Assembly: GCA_037441775.1 (NCBI GenBank)
Contig: JBBIRO010000012.1
Span: 1-64,000 of the forward strand
DNA length: 64,000 bases
Direction of reading: 5' to 3'
Source: CAMTWB01 sp037441775
GTDB lineage: Bacteria > Desulfobacterota > Syntrophia > Syntrophales > CAMTWB01
Both the position numbers and the translations under genes were made by a program. The first letter of the stretch is position 1; the number at the start of each line of letters is the position of its first letter. The notes under the pieces were generated by a model that saw only the letters and a program-made list of their open reading frames with translations, was not told where the DNA came from and did not search any database. Below are positions 50,669 to 58,560 of this stretch, piece by piece.

Positions 50669-52555
50669 TTATTTTGCCCAGAGCAGTTTTTTTATCTCAT
50701 AAGTCCGGAGAACTTTCATTACATAGCCCCTGGTTTCGCTGAAGGGAATATCTTCGATAAATTCGTCTTCGCACAGATAGGAAGAAGAATTGAGCCAGTT
50801 GCGAACCCTACCCTCGCCCGCGTTGTATGCGGCCAGCGCCAGATGAAAAGAAGCGAATTCCTCCAGGAGTTTAGCGAGATACTGAGTTCCCACCGCAATG
50901 TTTTTATCCGGATCAAAAAGTTCTTCTTTTTTTCCAAGCTTGGTAAACCGTTTAGCCGTAGTCGGCATCAATTGCATCAGGCCCAGGGCGCCGGCCCGGG
51001 ATACCGCCGCTACCCGGAAATGACTTTCTTCCCGCATCAGCGAGATCACAAGCATAGGGTCAATCCCGCTTTTTTCCGCATGGTTCTGTACCAGCGGGAA
51101 AAAAGCGATTGGATAGCGGTACTTTAGGATATTGTTTCTTATGCCCAGGCGGATCACCGTGTGAAAATCATCAGCAGCCAAAAGGAGCTCGGCAAAAGTC
51201 TCGGTAAGTTCCGGAGTAGTAATCAGGGGCAGCGCCCGTTGCGCCTCCTGAGCGGCCTCGTTGGCCATTGCCAGGTAAATCAGGTCGGAAATACGATTAT
51301 ATATTATTTGCAAATGTTCCGGCAGCGGTTGGGTGGTTGCGTTTTTGGCTGCATCCAATGGTGGATTTCGGAGACGGTATCCTTTGTTGAACTTAAGAAA
51401 ATAGTAGCCGTTGTCATCTTTGAGCTCTGCGAAAGCCTGGGAACCATCCTTGCCCTGGTAGGAACGAACCTTGCCTAACCAGAAGTAATACTTATCCTGT
51501 CGTCCGTCTTTGCGACTGACAAGATCGAGCAACATCTCTTCCGCCCGGCTGAAATTCCGTCTCCGTATTTCCAGCCAGATAAGCGACCAGGTAATTTCCG
51601 CCCAGCGTTCCGGGTAGGCAGCCTGCATGGAGGTAAAAATTTTCTTAGCCTCTTCAGTATTGCCTTCCCTTCTTTTCAATTCGGCCATGGAAAATTGCAG
51701 CGCGTAGATATCACCCACTCCATTTTTCGCCAATTCCTCGACGAGCCGGTAAAAGCGCGTTCGCTCATTGGCTCGGGCGAGGCTTGAGGCCAAAAGAATC
51801 CTCCCCGCTCTTAGCGGCAAAGCCTCCAGTATTTTGATAGCCTCCTGATAGCGACGCCGGTTAAAAAGGGCCCGGGCATAGGTAAGCCGGGCTTCATCAT
51901 CGGCCGGGAGATATATCTCAAAAAGAGATATGGCCTCGTCGTAGAGATCATTTTGAAAAAGCCTCAGTGCGGCTTGCGTCAGCTCGGACTGAGCTGGCGG
52001 ACGGGATGATTTTTTCAGAATTTTAGCGCTCTCGAGAACCAGCGTGCTACCGGAAAAAAATAACTCCCGGTAGGTCTCCAGCGCTTCGGTTCGCGCGCCT
52101 GTTTCTTCTAAAAAACGTGCGAAATCGAGCAGTACCCGAGCGTCCCCGGGAAACTGTTTGAGGTAAAGTCTAAATTCCTGCAGGGCAAGCTCTTGGTGCC
52201 AAATCCTCGCCAGTTCGATCTGCCGGCGGAATGCGGGCCGATAGAGGAGGGATGATTGGTGTAAACGAATGATCTCCCGGTATCTTCCCATCGCCCCTTC
52301 GATATCACCCATTTTCTCCAGGCAGGATGCTTCATCAAAGATCAGGTAGTCCTGAAGGTTATTAAGATGTTTTTGCGCGCCGCGTATGAGATCCAAAGCC
52401 TGGAGAAACTGACCGCGCTGCATCAACCTGCGCCCTTCGGCATAGGCGTCAAGGCTGCTTTTTGCCCAAACACTGGGAACGAAGATGAGGATCACGAAAA
52501 ATAGGAAAATGGCTGTTGTGTAAGTTGGCGCGCTTTTGGTTTGCTTTGAAATCAT
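50669..52555 (-). CDS. slt: Soluble lytic transglycosylase (Slt type)
   Basis: Cuts peptidoglycan between MurNAc and GlcNAc in the periplasm. The 628-residue protein has a signal peptide (about 1-34), a long alpha-helical TPR-like superhelix (about 35-470) and a C-terminal SLT domain (about 480-620) with catalytic glutamate in ISLMREESHFRVAAVSRAGA, GLMQLMPTTA and LALAAYNAGEGRV. Start 52555 overlaps the zinc-ribbon stop (ATGA). Length is similar to E. coli Slt70. Confidence 0.92.
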   Translation of the reverse strand: MISKQTKSAPTYTTAIFLFFVILIFVPSVWAKSSLDAYAEGRRLMQRGQFLQALDLIRGAQKHLNNLQDYLIFDEASCLEKMGDIEGAMGRYREIIRLHQSSLLYRPAFRRQIELARIWHQELALQEFRLYLKQFPGDARVLLDFARFLEETGARTEALETYRELFFSGSTLVLESAKILKKSSRPPAQSELTQAALRLFQNDLYDEAISLFEIYLPADDEARLTYARALFNRRRYQEAIKILEALPLRAGRILLASSLARANERTRFYRLVEELAKNGVGDIYALQFSMAELKRREGNTEEAKKIFTSMQAAYPERWAEITWSLIWLEIRRRNFSRAEEMLLDLVSRKDGRQDKYYFWLGKVRSYQGKDGSQAFAELKDDNGYYFLKFNKGYRLRNPPLDAAKNATTQPLPEHLQIIYNRISDLIYLAMANEAAQEAQRALPLITTPELTETFAELLLAADDFHTVIRLGIRNNILKYRYPIAFFPLVQNHAEKSGIDPMLVISLMREESHFRVAAVSRAGALGLMQLMPTTAKRFTKLGKKEELFDPDKNIAVGTQYLAKLLEEFASFHLALAAYNAGEGRVRNWLNSSSYLCEDEFIEDIPFSETRGYVMKVLRTYEIKKLLWAK

Positions 52556-52749
52556 GTGATTTTCAATCGGGAATTGTTCGTCTGGGTGACCATCTTTTCT
52601 CCGATGGAAGAGCCGCAAGCCTGGCAGGTGTAGTGATATTTATCCCCCTGAGGCAGCACCAAAAGAAGCTTTTTCCTCACCGGTACCGCTTTTTTACAGC
52701 GAGGGCAGAACAGTTCTCTTGCATCAAAGTCATTGTACTGCTTCATCAT
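52552..52749 (-). CDS. Small zinc-ribbon protein
   Basis: A 65-residue cytosolic protein with two C-x2-C knuckles, LFCPRCKKAVPV and YTCQACGSSIGE, a likely zinc ribbon. It starts at one of two adjacent ATGs (52749 or 52746) that overlap the end of nadE by about 20 bases, and its stop overlaps slt. Function unknown; the double overlap shows it is translated with its neighbours. Confidence 0.75.
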   Translation of the reverse strand: MMKQYNDFDARELFCPRCKKAVPVRKKLLLVLPQGDKYHYTCQACGSSIGEKMVTQTNNSRLKIT

Positions 52750-54823
52750 CTTCCGTATCCCGATCAGGTATCGTCGCCGCACAGGCCAACCAGACCGCGG
52801 CTTCGCTGTCACTGGGCGCACGGTAGTCGCCCCGGGGGGAGAGAGATCCTCCGGAGCTCACCTTGGGACCATTGGGCACGCAGGAACGTTTATACTGGCT
52901 TACCTGAAAAAAATTTAGCAAAAATACCTGCAACCAATGTTTAATCTCCCCTATGGTGTAAGCGCGACGCTTAGCCTCAGGAAGCTGCGACCAGTCTCCC
53001 CTATTATTGTCGCGCCAGGCGCAGTAGGAAAGAAAAGCTATCTTGGTCGGCCGCAAACCGTGACGCAAGGTATAATAGAGGTTGAAATCCTGAAGTTCAT
53101 AAGGTCCAATTATTTCTTCTGTCTTCTGGAAGGGGCCGGCGTCGTCCATCCCCGGGATCAATTCCGGGGAAATTTCCGTGGCGAGAATGTCATAGAGAAT
53201 TTCCCCTATTTCCCGGTTGAATTGATTGGTGTCCGCCACCCAACGGATCAGATACTGGATAAATGTCTTCGGGATGCTCGCATTGACATTGTAATGAGAC
53301 ATGTGGTCTCCAACTCCGTAGGTACACCAGCCCTGAGCCAGTTCGCTCAAATCACCGGTGCCTACGACCAACCCCTGACGCAAATTGGCCAGCCGAAACA
53401 AATGAGAGGCGCGCTCTCCAGCTTGAATATTTTCAAATGTTTTATCGTACACAGGTATATCCAATGTCTGGTGATGCTTAATATCTTTCATCATTTGTCG
53501 GCAACTGGGCTTAATGTCAATCTCATTGGCCTCAGCGCCGATTGCCTCCATAAGGCGGCGTGCGTTACGGTAGGTTCGATCCGAAGTGGCAAACCCAGGC
53601 ATGGTATAGGCCTTGATGTTTTGCCGGGGCAGGCCGAGGAGGTCCATCGTGCGGGCAGCAACGATCAGAGCATGGCAGGAATCCAGCCCGCCGGAAACAC
53701 CAATTACCAGATTAAATATTTTTGAGAACTTAAGCCTTTTAGCCAGGGCATGCACCTGGATATTGTAGGCTTCAAAACAGTACTCATCTCTTTTTCCCGC
53801 CTCCTTGGGAATGTAGGGAAAGCGCGGCCAGTCACGCGTAAGCAAAAGACGCCCTCTCATTGCTGATACAGCAAAGGATATTTTACGAAAGAGGGCTATC
53901 CTTTCCTTGAAGGCATAGGCGTTGTCACTAAAGCTGTTTTGGCGAATTCTTTCCCCGGCCAGGCCGTCTAAGTCTAATTCGGCGTAGATGGTCTGGGGGG
54001 TAAGCCCGAAACGGGCTGATTCCGCAAGCAGACCTCCATTTTCATAGACCATTGCCTGTCCATCCCAGGCCAAGTCGGTTGATGATTCCCCCGGGCCGGC
54101 CGCAGCGTAAAGATAGGCGCAATGGCCCCGAGCGGACTGTACCCGGGCCAAGTCGTGGCGATCCCTAGATTTTCCCAAGGTTACGTTGGAGGCCGAAATG
54201 TTGCCGATAACTGTAGCTCCAGCTAAGACGGCAAGCGACGAGGGGGGCACAGGTACCCACAGATCTTCGCAGGATTCGATATAAAAAGAGAAATTCTTGA
54301 TATTTTCAACTGAGAAAATCAGGTCGGCTCCGATTGGTATATCGGTTTGCCCACAGAGATCAATAGTTGTTCTAAGTAGATGGGAGGCACCACGGAAATG
54401 ACGACCCTCGTAAAACTCCCAATAATTGGGCGGATAGGATTTAACCGCCACACCGAGAATCCGGCCCATATAGATTACGACCGCGCAATTGAAAAGTGCG
54501 TGATCAACTACCAGGGGAGCGCCTACAACCATAATAAGATTAATATTCCGGGAAGCCGCGAGAATCTCTTTAAGTGCGGTTAGTACCCCTTCCAGCAGCG
54601 CCTCCTGTTGAAGTAGATCTTCGCAGGAATAGCCGCAAAGACCAAGCTCTGGAAACAGGGCCATGATAGCCCTGTTTCCAGCCGCCTGGCTGGCCATTTC
54701 AATTGTTGCCGCCCCGTTGAAGGCGCAGGCCGCAACCTTTACCTCGGGAATACATACAGCCACCCGGATAAAACCATGGTTATAGAGATTGAAGAAGTCA
54801 TTTCCGAAACAATTTTTTTCCAA
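52730..54823 (-). CDS. nadE: Glutamine-dependent NAD+ synthetase
   Basis: Amidates nicotinic acid adenine dinucleotide to NAD+ with ammonia made from glutamine. The 697-residue protein has an N-terminal nitrilase-type glutaminase (about 15-300) with Glu in FPELGLCGYSCEDL, Lys in KSYPPNYWEFYE and Cys in ESCEDLWVPVPPSS, and a C-terminal synthetase (about 350-680) with PP-loop IGVSGGLDSCHALI and GTGDLSELAQGWCTYG. All three glutaminase residues are in place. It starts 17 bases after folE2. Confidence 0.95.
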   Translation of the reverse strand: MEKNCFGNDFFNLYNHGFIRVAVCIPEVKVAACAFNGAATIEMASQAAGNRAIMALFPELGLCGYSCEDLLQQEALLEGVLTALKEILAASRNINLIMVVGAPLVVDHALFNCAVVIYMGRILGVAVKSYPPNYWEFYEGRHFRGASHLLRTTIDLCGQTDIPIGADLIFSVENIKNFSFYIESCEDLWVPVPPSSLAVLAGATVIGNISASNVTLGKSRDRHDLARVQSARGHCAYLYAAAGPGESSTDLAWDGQAMVYENGGLLAESARFGLTPQTIYAELDLDGLAGERIRQNSFSDNAYAFKERIALFRKISFAVSAMRGRLLLTRDWPRFPYIPKEAGKRDEYCFEAYNIQVHALAKRLKFSKIFNLVIGVSGGLDSCHALIVAARTMDLLGLPRQNIKAYTMPGFATSDRTYRNARRLMEAIGAEANEIDIKPSCRQMMKDIKHHQTLDIPVYDKTFENIQAGERASHLFRLANLRQGLVVGTGDLSELAQGWCTYGVGDHMSHYNVNASIPKTFIQYLIRWVADTNQFNREIGEILYDILATEISPELIPGMDDAGPFQKTEEIIGPYELQDFNLYYTLRHGLRPTKIAFLSYCAWRDNNRGDWSQLPEAKRRAYTIGEIKHWLQVFLLNFFQVSQYKRSCVPNGPKVSSGGSLSPRGDYRAPSDSEAAVWLACAATIPDRDTEDDEAVQ

Positions 54824-54839
54824 AGTATCGTTCCTTACA

Positions 54840-55655
54840 TCAGATATTCGCGCTTCCTACTGCCAGTCTGTAAGTCTCCAAACTGACAGGCTCCTTTTCA
54901 AGGTAGGCGTAAGCGCTGTGATTGTGGATACTTTCAAAGTTTTCCGCCGCCACTCTGTACCAGGTAAAGTTGTCATCCTGGTTGAGTCTCGTGGCCACGT
55001 TACGGACGACATCTTCTACAAACATGGGGTTGTTATAGCTGACTTCGGTCACATACTTTTCATCCACCCGCTTGAGCAGCGAGTACAGCTCGCCGCTGGC
55101 CGATTCTTCAATCAAAGTGATTACATCTTCAATCCAGAAAAACCGCTTGAACCTGAATTTCAGCGTAACCAGGCTCCGCTGGTTATGAGCGCCGTGAATA
55201 CTTATCTCCTTGGAACAGGGGCAGACGGTAGTCACCGGCACTACCACCCCAATTGTAAGCTCGGTATGTCCATTATAATTCCAGCCATGAAACTGACATT
55301 GATATTCCATCAGGCTTCGGGCGCCGGAGATCGGGGCCTGTTTTTCGACGAAATATGCAAAGGAAAGATCAATGTGGGCCGATTCGGCCTCGAGTTTTTC
55401 TTTTAGTTTCTCCAAAATCTCTGGAAAGGTCCTCACATTGATCTGCCCGCGGTGGTCGTTTAAGACCTCCACGAAGCGGCTCATATGGGTGCCCTTGAAG
55501 TGATGCGGCAGATTTACGTACATATCGATGGCGGCATTGACCGACTGGGTACCGTGCGCTCGGTCCAAGACGGTGATGGGGTACTTGATCCCCTTAACCC
55601 CGACCTTCCAGATGGGGATATTGCGGTAGTCTTTTTGGCTCTGAATATCAATCAT
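54840..55655 (-). CDS. folE2: GTP cyclohydrolase IB (FolE2)
   Basis: Converts GTP to 7,8-dihydroneopterin triphosphate for folate and queuosine precursors. The 271-residue protein has the metal/catalytic cysteine in TVCPCSKEIS (about 145), SLMEYQCQFHGW and HNQRSLVTL, all diagnostic of the metal-flexible FolE2/MptA family, which is favoured in zinc shortage. Start 55655 (MIDIQSQ) overlaps the queD stop by 8 bases. Coupling with queD directs its product to the queuosine pathway. Confidence 0.93.
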   Translation of the reverse strand: MIDIQSQKDYRNIPIWKVGVKGIKYPITVLDRAHGTQSVNAAIDMYVNLPHHFKGTHMSRFVEVLNDHRGQINVRTFPEILEKLKEKLEAESAHIDLSFAYFVEKQAPISGARSLMEYQCQFHGWNYNGHTELTIGVVVPVTTVCPCSKEISIHGAHNQRSLVTLKFRFKRFFWIEDVITLIEESASGELYSLLKRVDEKYVTEVSYNNPMFVEDVVRNVATRLNQDDNFTWYRVAAENFESIHNHSAYAYLEKEPVSLETYRLAVGSANI

Positions 55656-56025
55656 GACATAAGCTATATGAGGCGCTAGCATTTTCCGATTCCCAGACCG
55701 TGATCATTTCAAGGCCGGCGCCGGTTGCCGCGACTTTCTCCTTAAGTTGCTCGTAAATAAACCTGGCCACATTTTCCGCCGAAGGGTTTTTATCCTGAAA
55801 ATATTGGATATCGTTGAGATGCTGGTGGTCAAGTAGGCTGAGCACCTCATCGGTCCAGTTTTTAAGCAGGCGGAAATCCAGCACCAGCCCCTCGGAGTTA
55901 AGAGTCTTTGCTGCCAGCCTTACCTCCACGGTAAAGTTATGCCCGTGGAGGTTTTCACACTTGCCGCCTATTTCTTTCAGGCTATGGGCCGCGGAAAAGG
56001 CCTTTTTTATGCTTATGCGGTACAT
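55648..56025 (-). CDS. queD: 6-carboxy-5,6,7,8-tetrahydropterin synthase
   Basis: Turns dihydroneopterin triphosphate into 6-carboxytetrahydropterin for queuosine synthesis. The 125-residue T-fold protein has zinc-binding histidines in FSAAHSL and LHGHNF, the catalytic Cys in GGKCENLHGHN and WESENASASY. Start is MYRISIK at 56025, or MRRALMY at 56040; neither has a strong ribosome site. First gene of the queD-folE2-nadE-zinc ribbon-slt operon. Confidence 0.92.
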   Translation of the reverse strand: MYRISIKKAFSAAHSLKEIGGKCENLHGHNFTVEVRLAAKTLNSEGLVLDFRLLKNWTDEVLSLLDHQHLNDIQYFQDKNPSAENVARFIYEQLKEKVAATGAGLEMITVWESENASASYSLCHD

Positions 56026-56110
56026 AAGGGCTCGTCTCATTGTAGAGTTCAGGGTTCAGATGTTGTTCATTACTTTTGCCGGACTTATAATGTCAACCAC
56101 TGCAACCTGT

Positions 56111-56164
56111 CAAGCTACTATTACGGGTGATTATCACCTGCCCACCGGTGAAAATTACCGGTGC
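56111..56164. promoter_or_regulatory. Palindromic operator-like elements in the queD-pilA intergenic region
   Basis: GGTGAT-T-ATCACC is a perfect 13-base palindrome (about 56126-56138), and ACCGGTG occurs twice 13 bases apart (ACCGGTGAAAATTACCGGTG, about 56144-56163). They could control queD or be upstream activator sites for pilA. No further evidence. The 420-base gap (56026-56445) also holds the sigma-54 promoter, and nothing else I can support. Confidence 0.35.
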
Positions 56165-56288
56165 ATTGCAAGCGGGGACAGGTTTCAAATCCGGCCGGGT
56201 TGCAAGCGAGATTCCCCCCTTGGCAAATAACTATATAAATTCGAGTGAATAGCATGTAGCAAAATGAACTTACCAGCTCTAATAATTA

Positions 56289-56303
56289 TGGCACTGCACT
56301 TGC
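56289..56303 (+). promoter_or_regulatory. Sigma-54 (-24/-12) promoter of the first pilin gene
   Basis: TGGCAC-TGCAC-TTGC matches the consensus exactly at TGGCAC and TTGC with correct spacing. The transcript would start near 56315 and have a 130-base leader. Sigma-54/PilR control of pilA is known in many proteobacteria. PilS/PilR are not in this window. Confidence 0.85.
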
Positions 56304-56445
56304 TTAATAGATAGCAACCCGGGAAGCAGTAATAACAGAGTGGATTTGCCAAAATAAAACACCAAAAATTTTAATGACGATAGGCAAAAAAACGGGAGAT
56401 TTGAACTACCATTAATTAACCAACAAAATACGAAAGGAGAGGCTT

Positions 56446-56820
56446 ATGTTAATCAAGATTCTAAACAGGAAAAATCAAAAGGGGTTCACGCTTATTGAAT
56501 TGATGATCGTCATCGCGATTATCGGAATTCTGGCGGCCATTGCCATTCCGCAGTTTACGGCCTACAGGAAAAAGGGTTACGACACCGCGGCAAATGCGGA
56601 TGTTAAAAATGCCTATACGTCGGCCCAGGCTTTCTTTACCCAGAATCCGGCGGGAACTGTTGATCTTGCGGCGCTTGCGGCAAGTGGGTTCAAGGGTACA
56701 ACCGACGTAACCTTGACCATAACCAATGGCACCCAGGCGGCGCTGGAAATGACTGCAAAACATGTCAGCGGTGATAAGACCTATAAGGTGGACAAGGACG
56801 GAGCGATCACATCGCAGTAG
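56446..56820 (+). CDS. Type IV pilin, PilA-like (first of two)
   Basis: A 124-residue major-pilin-type protein. Leader of 13 residues ends in KG; prepilin peptidase cuts before Phe14 in GFTLIELMIVIAIIGIL, and Glu5 of the mature chain is present. The helix is followed by YRKKGYDTAANADVKNAYTS and a short beta domain ending KTYKVDKDGAIT. There are no cysteines, so no D-loop disulfide. GAAAGGAGAGG precedes the ATG. It stands behind the sigma-54 promoter at 56289. Confidence 0.92.
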   Translation: MLIKILNRKNQKGFTLIELMIVIAIIGILAAIAIPQFTAYRKKGYDTAANADVKNAYTSAQAFFTQNPAGTVDLAALAASGFKGTTDVTLTITNGTQAALEMTAKHVSGDKTYKVDKDGAITSQ

Positions 56821-56891
56821 TAAACCAAATAGCCGGAGGCGCAAAGCTTTTAGCTAATCATCAATTGAGATTATTTACCTCAGGCCAAGGG

Positions 56892-56923
56892 GCCGGGAAA
56901 TTTCACAAAGCCCGGCTCCTTTT
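56892..56923 (+). terminator. Probable terminator after the first pilin gene
   Basis: GCCGGG (56892-56897) pairs with CCCGGC (56911-56916), with TCCTTTTCC following. It lies 70 bases after the pilin stop and would separate the two pilin genes. The stem is short and the loop long, so confidence is moderate. Confidence 0.45.
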
Positions 56924-57141
56924 CCTATTGACCCGCTGTTTCAATCTTGACGACCTCACAAAAAATCGCCTCTTTTTACCCATCGCGGGAGACCTAAAGG
57001 TAAGAAGGAGCTAAAAACTGGAAATAACCGCCATTATCACCTTCACCGTAAACCCTCTTCCATCAAGGAAGAGGCAATTATTGACAACCGTTGGTTCCAT
57101 TGGGAAGTTAAAACCGGAGTACTAAGCGGCAAAGGAGGGCT

Positions 57142-57522
57142 ATGACCACCTATACCCGTAAGAAACACCCCAACGGATTTACCCTGATCGAATTGATGAT
57201 CGTCATTGGGCTCATTGGGATTCTGGCGGCGATTGCCATTCCCCAGTTCCTTGCTTATCAGGCCAAGGGCTATGATGCGCAGGCCATCTCGGATGCAAAG
57301 AATTTCTACTCGTCGTCCGTTTTTGCTTCAGCGGATAGTACCGTTCAAGTGACCTTCGACGCATCTAATATCCCTGTCGGCTATTTCGGCGCCCCGCCCA
57401 GATCCGGCGCCTTTACCTTTTCCCCACAGGGCAGCATAGCCTGCAACGCCACGTTCAGGCATGACAAGGGGAGTAAGACCTACAAGCTCGACAATAACGG
57501 CAACATCTCTGTTTCCGATTAG
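57142..57522 (+). CDS. Type IV pilin-like protein (second of two)
   Basis: A 126-residue prepilin similar to the gene before it, with leader MTTYTRKKHPNG and mature start GFTLIELMIVIGLIGILAAI (Gly12/Phe13, Glu5 present). The helix repeats YQAKGYDAQAISDAKNFYSS. The body differs: it is Pro/Gly-rich (GYFGAPPRSGAF) and holds one cysteine, and ends KTYKLDNNGNISVSD. No sigma-54 site is seen in the 320-base gap before it (56821-57141). AAAGGAGGG lies before the ATG. Likely a diverged duplicate or minor pilin. Confidence 0.88.
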   Translation: MTTYTRKKHPNGFTLIELMIVIGLIGILAAIAIPQFLAYQAKGYDAQAISDAKNFYSSSVFASADSTVQVTFDASNIPVGYFGAPPRSGAFTFSPQGSIACNATFRHDKGSKTYKLDNNGNISVSD

Positions 57523-57557
57523 GCAGCGTCCACCTTTCGGCAACAGCCAACCCTCCT

Positions 57558-57681
57558 GTAGCCGCTGGCCTTGTGCCCGCGTCCACTTTGGCAATAAGCA
57601 CCAGCCAACTCGCCCGCAAGGGGTGGGACTACCTTTTCATTGCCCATATTTTAACTGCCGCCCCTACGACTGAATCGTTAC
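57558..57681 (+). repeat. Dispersed hairpin repeat, family 1, copy D
   Basis: Matches copy C (23551-23678) over about 120 bases in the same orientation: GTAGCCGC, GGCCTTGTGCCC, TTTGGCAATA, CGCCCGCAAGGGG, ACTACCTTTT, TATTTTAAC, GACTGAATC. It lies just after the second pilin gene, in the 338-base space before tetR. Confidence 0.7.
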
Positions 57682-57775
57682 AATTTCTTTTAATTTCTTC
57701 TTGACTCGTCCGCCGCTTTAAGCTAAGCGAAAAATATTGACCCATAGTCATATAGTGACCACAGTTCATTGCGGT

Positions 57776-57799
57776 ATGGCATATATCACAATATGTCAT
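57776..57799. promoter_or_regulatory. TetR-type operator candidate upstream of the beta-oxidation operon
   Basis: ATGGCATAT (57776-57784) and ATATGTCAT (57791-57799) are inverted copies matching at 8 of 9 positions around six bases. A second shorter palindrome, GTCA-TATAG-TGAC, lies at 57747-57759. Both are upstream of the tetR start at 57861. Confidence 0.5.
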
Positions 57800-57860
57800 G
57801 TATTTTTCTTCTGATTGTTATCTTTTTTTAAAGCGCCGGCAGCCGATAAGGGAGGCTTTG

Positions 57861-58493
57861 GTGACCATTGAAGACAGGAGAAAGAGAGAACAGGCCGTAA
57901 AGAAAAAAGCTATCCTTCGGGCGGCGAGGAAACTGTTCTTCGACAAGGGGTTCCGATCCGTTACTGTGGAAAACATTGCCCACCGGGCCGAGATCAGCAA
58001 AGGATCGGTATATGTTTACTTCAACAGCAAGGAGGAAATCTACACCCAGATCCTGTTCACCGAAATCGAAAAATTCCATAAAAAAATCGAAAATATACTT
58101 CAGGACGAAAATCACGCTTTCGAAGTCATGGAAAAATTTTTCCGAATTTACCTCGATTTTTTTATTTCCGACCGCGAGCTTTTTCGCATCCTCATGAACT
58201 TCATGCTCCACCCGGAAGATGCCAACCTGACGCCGGAATTCAGCAATCACATCATCAAGTCCACCAACAAGACCATAAAAATTATCGAAAACATAATCCT
58301 GTTCGGCATTCAACGTGGGGAGTTTCCTGCCAGCGTAAATATCGTTCAATGCCGTAACGCCCTGTGGGGTTTGCTCAATGGCGTCATCTCTTTGCATCTG
58401 TTTACCGGTGAGGAAGAGAAGAGGGAAGAGAAGATCAGGTCGACCGTAAGCGAAGGATTGGATATTTTTCTTAGGGGTTTGACAACGGGATAG
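57861..58493 (+). CDS. TetR/AcrR-family transcriptional regulator
   Basis: A 210-residue repressor. The helix-turn-helix is at about 15-60, AILRAARKLFFDKGFRSVT and ISKGSVYVYFNSKEEIY; the C-terminal half is a helical ligand-binding domain. GTG 57861 is chosen as start because GGGAGG lies 6 bases before it; the frame extends upstream to 57798 but that part is not TetR-like. It lies directly before acyl-CoA dehydrogenase and beta-oxidation genes, so acyl-CoA is the likely ligand, as for the FadR/PsrA-type TetR proteins. Confidence 0.88.
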   Translation: MTIEDRRKREQAVKKKAILRAARKLFFDKGFRSVTVENIAHRAEISKGSVYVYFNSKEEIYTQILFTEIEKFHKKIENILQDENHAFEVMEKFFRIYLDFFISDRELFRILMNFMLHPEDANLTPEFSNHIIKSTNKTIKIIENIILFGIQRGEFPASVNIVQCRNALWGLLNGVISLHLFTGEEEKREEKIRSTVSEGLDIFLRGLTTG

Positions 58494-58560
58494 ATTTATT
58501 GCCACCGAAGGATTTTGGGACGGCAATTTATAAATTATCGACAGGGGGAGGAAGGTTGAG

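Noticed and set aside
57798..57860. N-terminal extension of the TetR protein
   Set aside because: The extra residues are not TetR-like and overlap the operator-like palindrome; GTG 57861 has a proper ribosome site.
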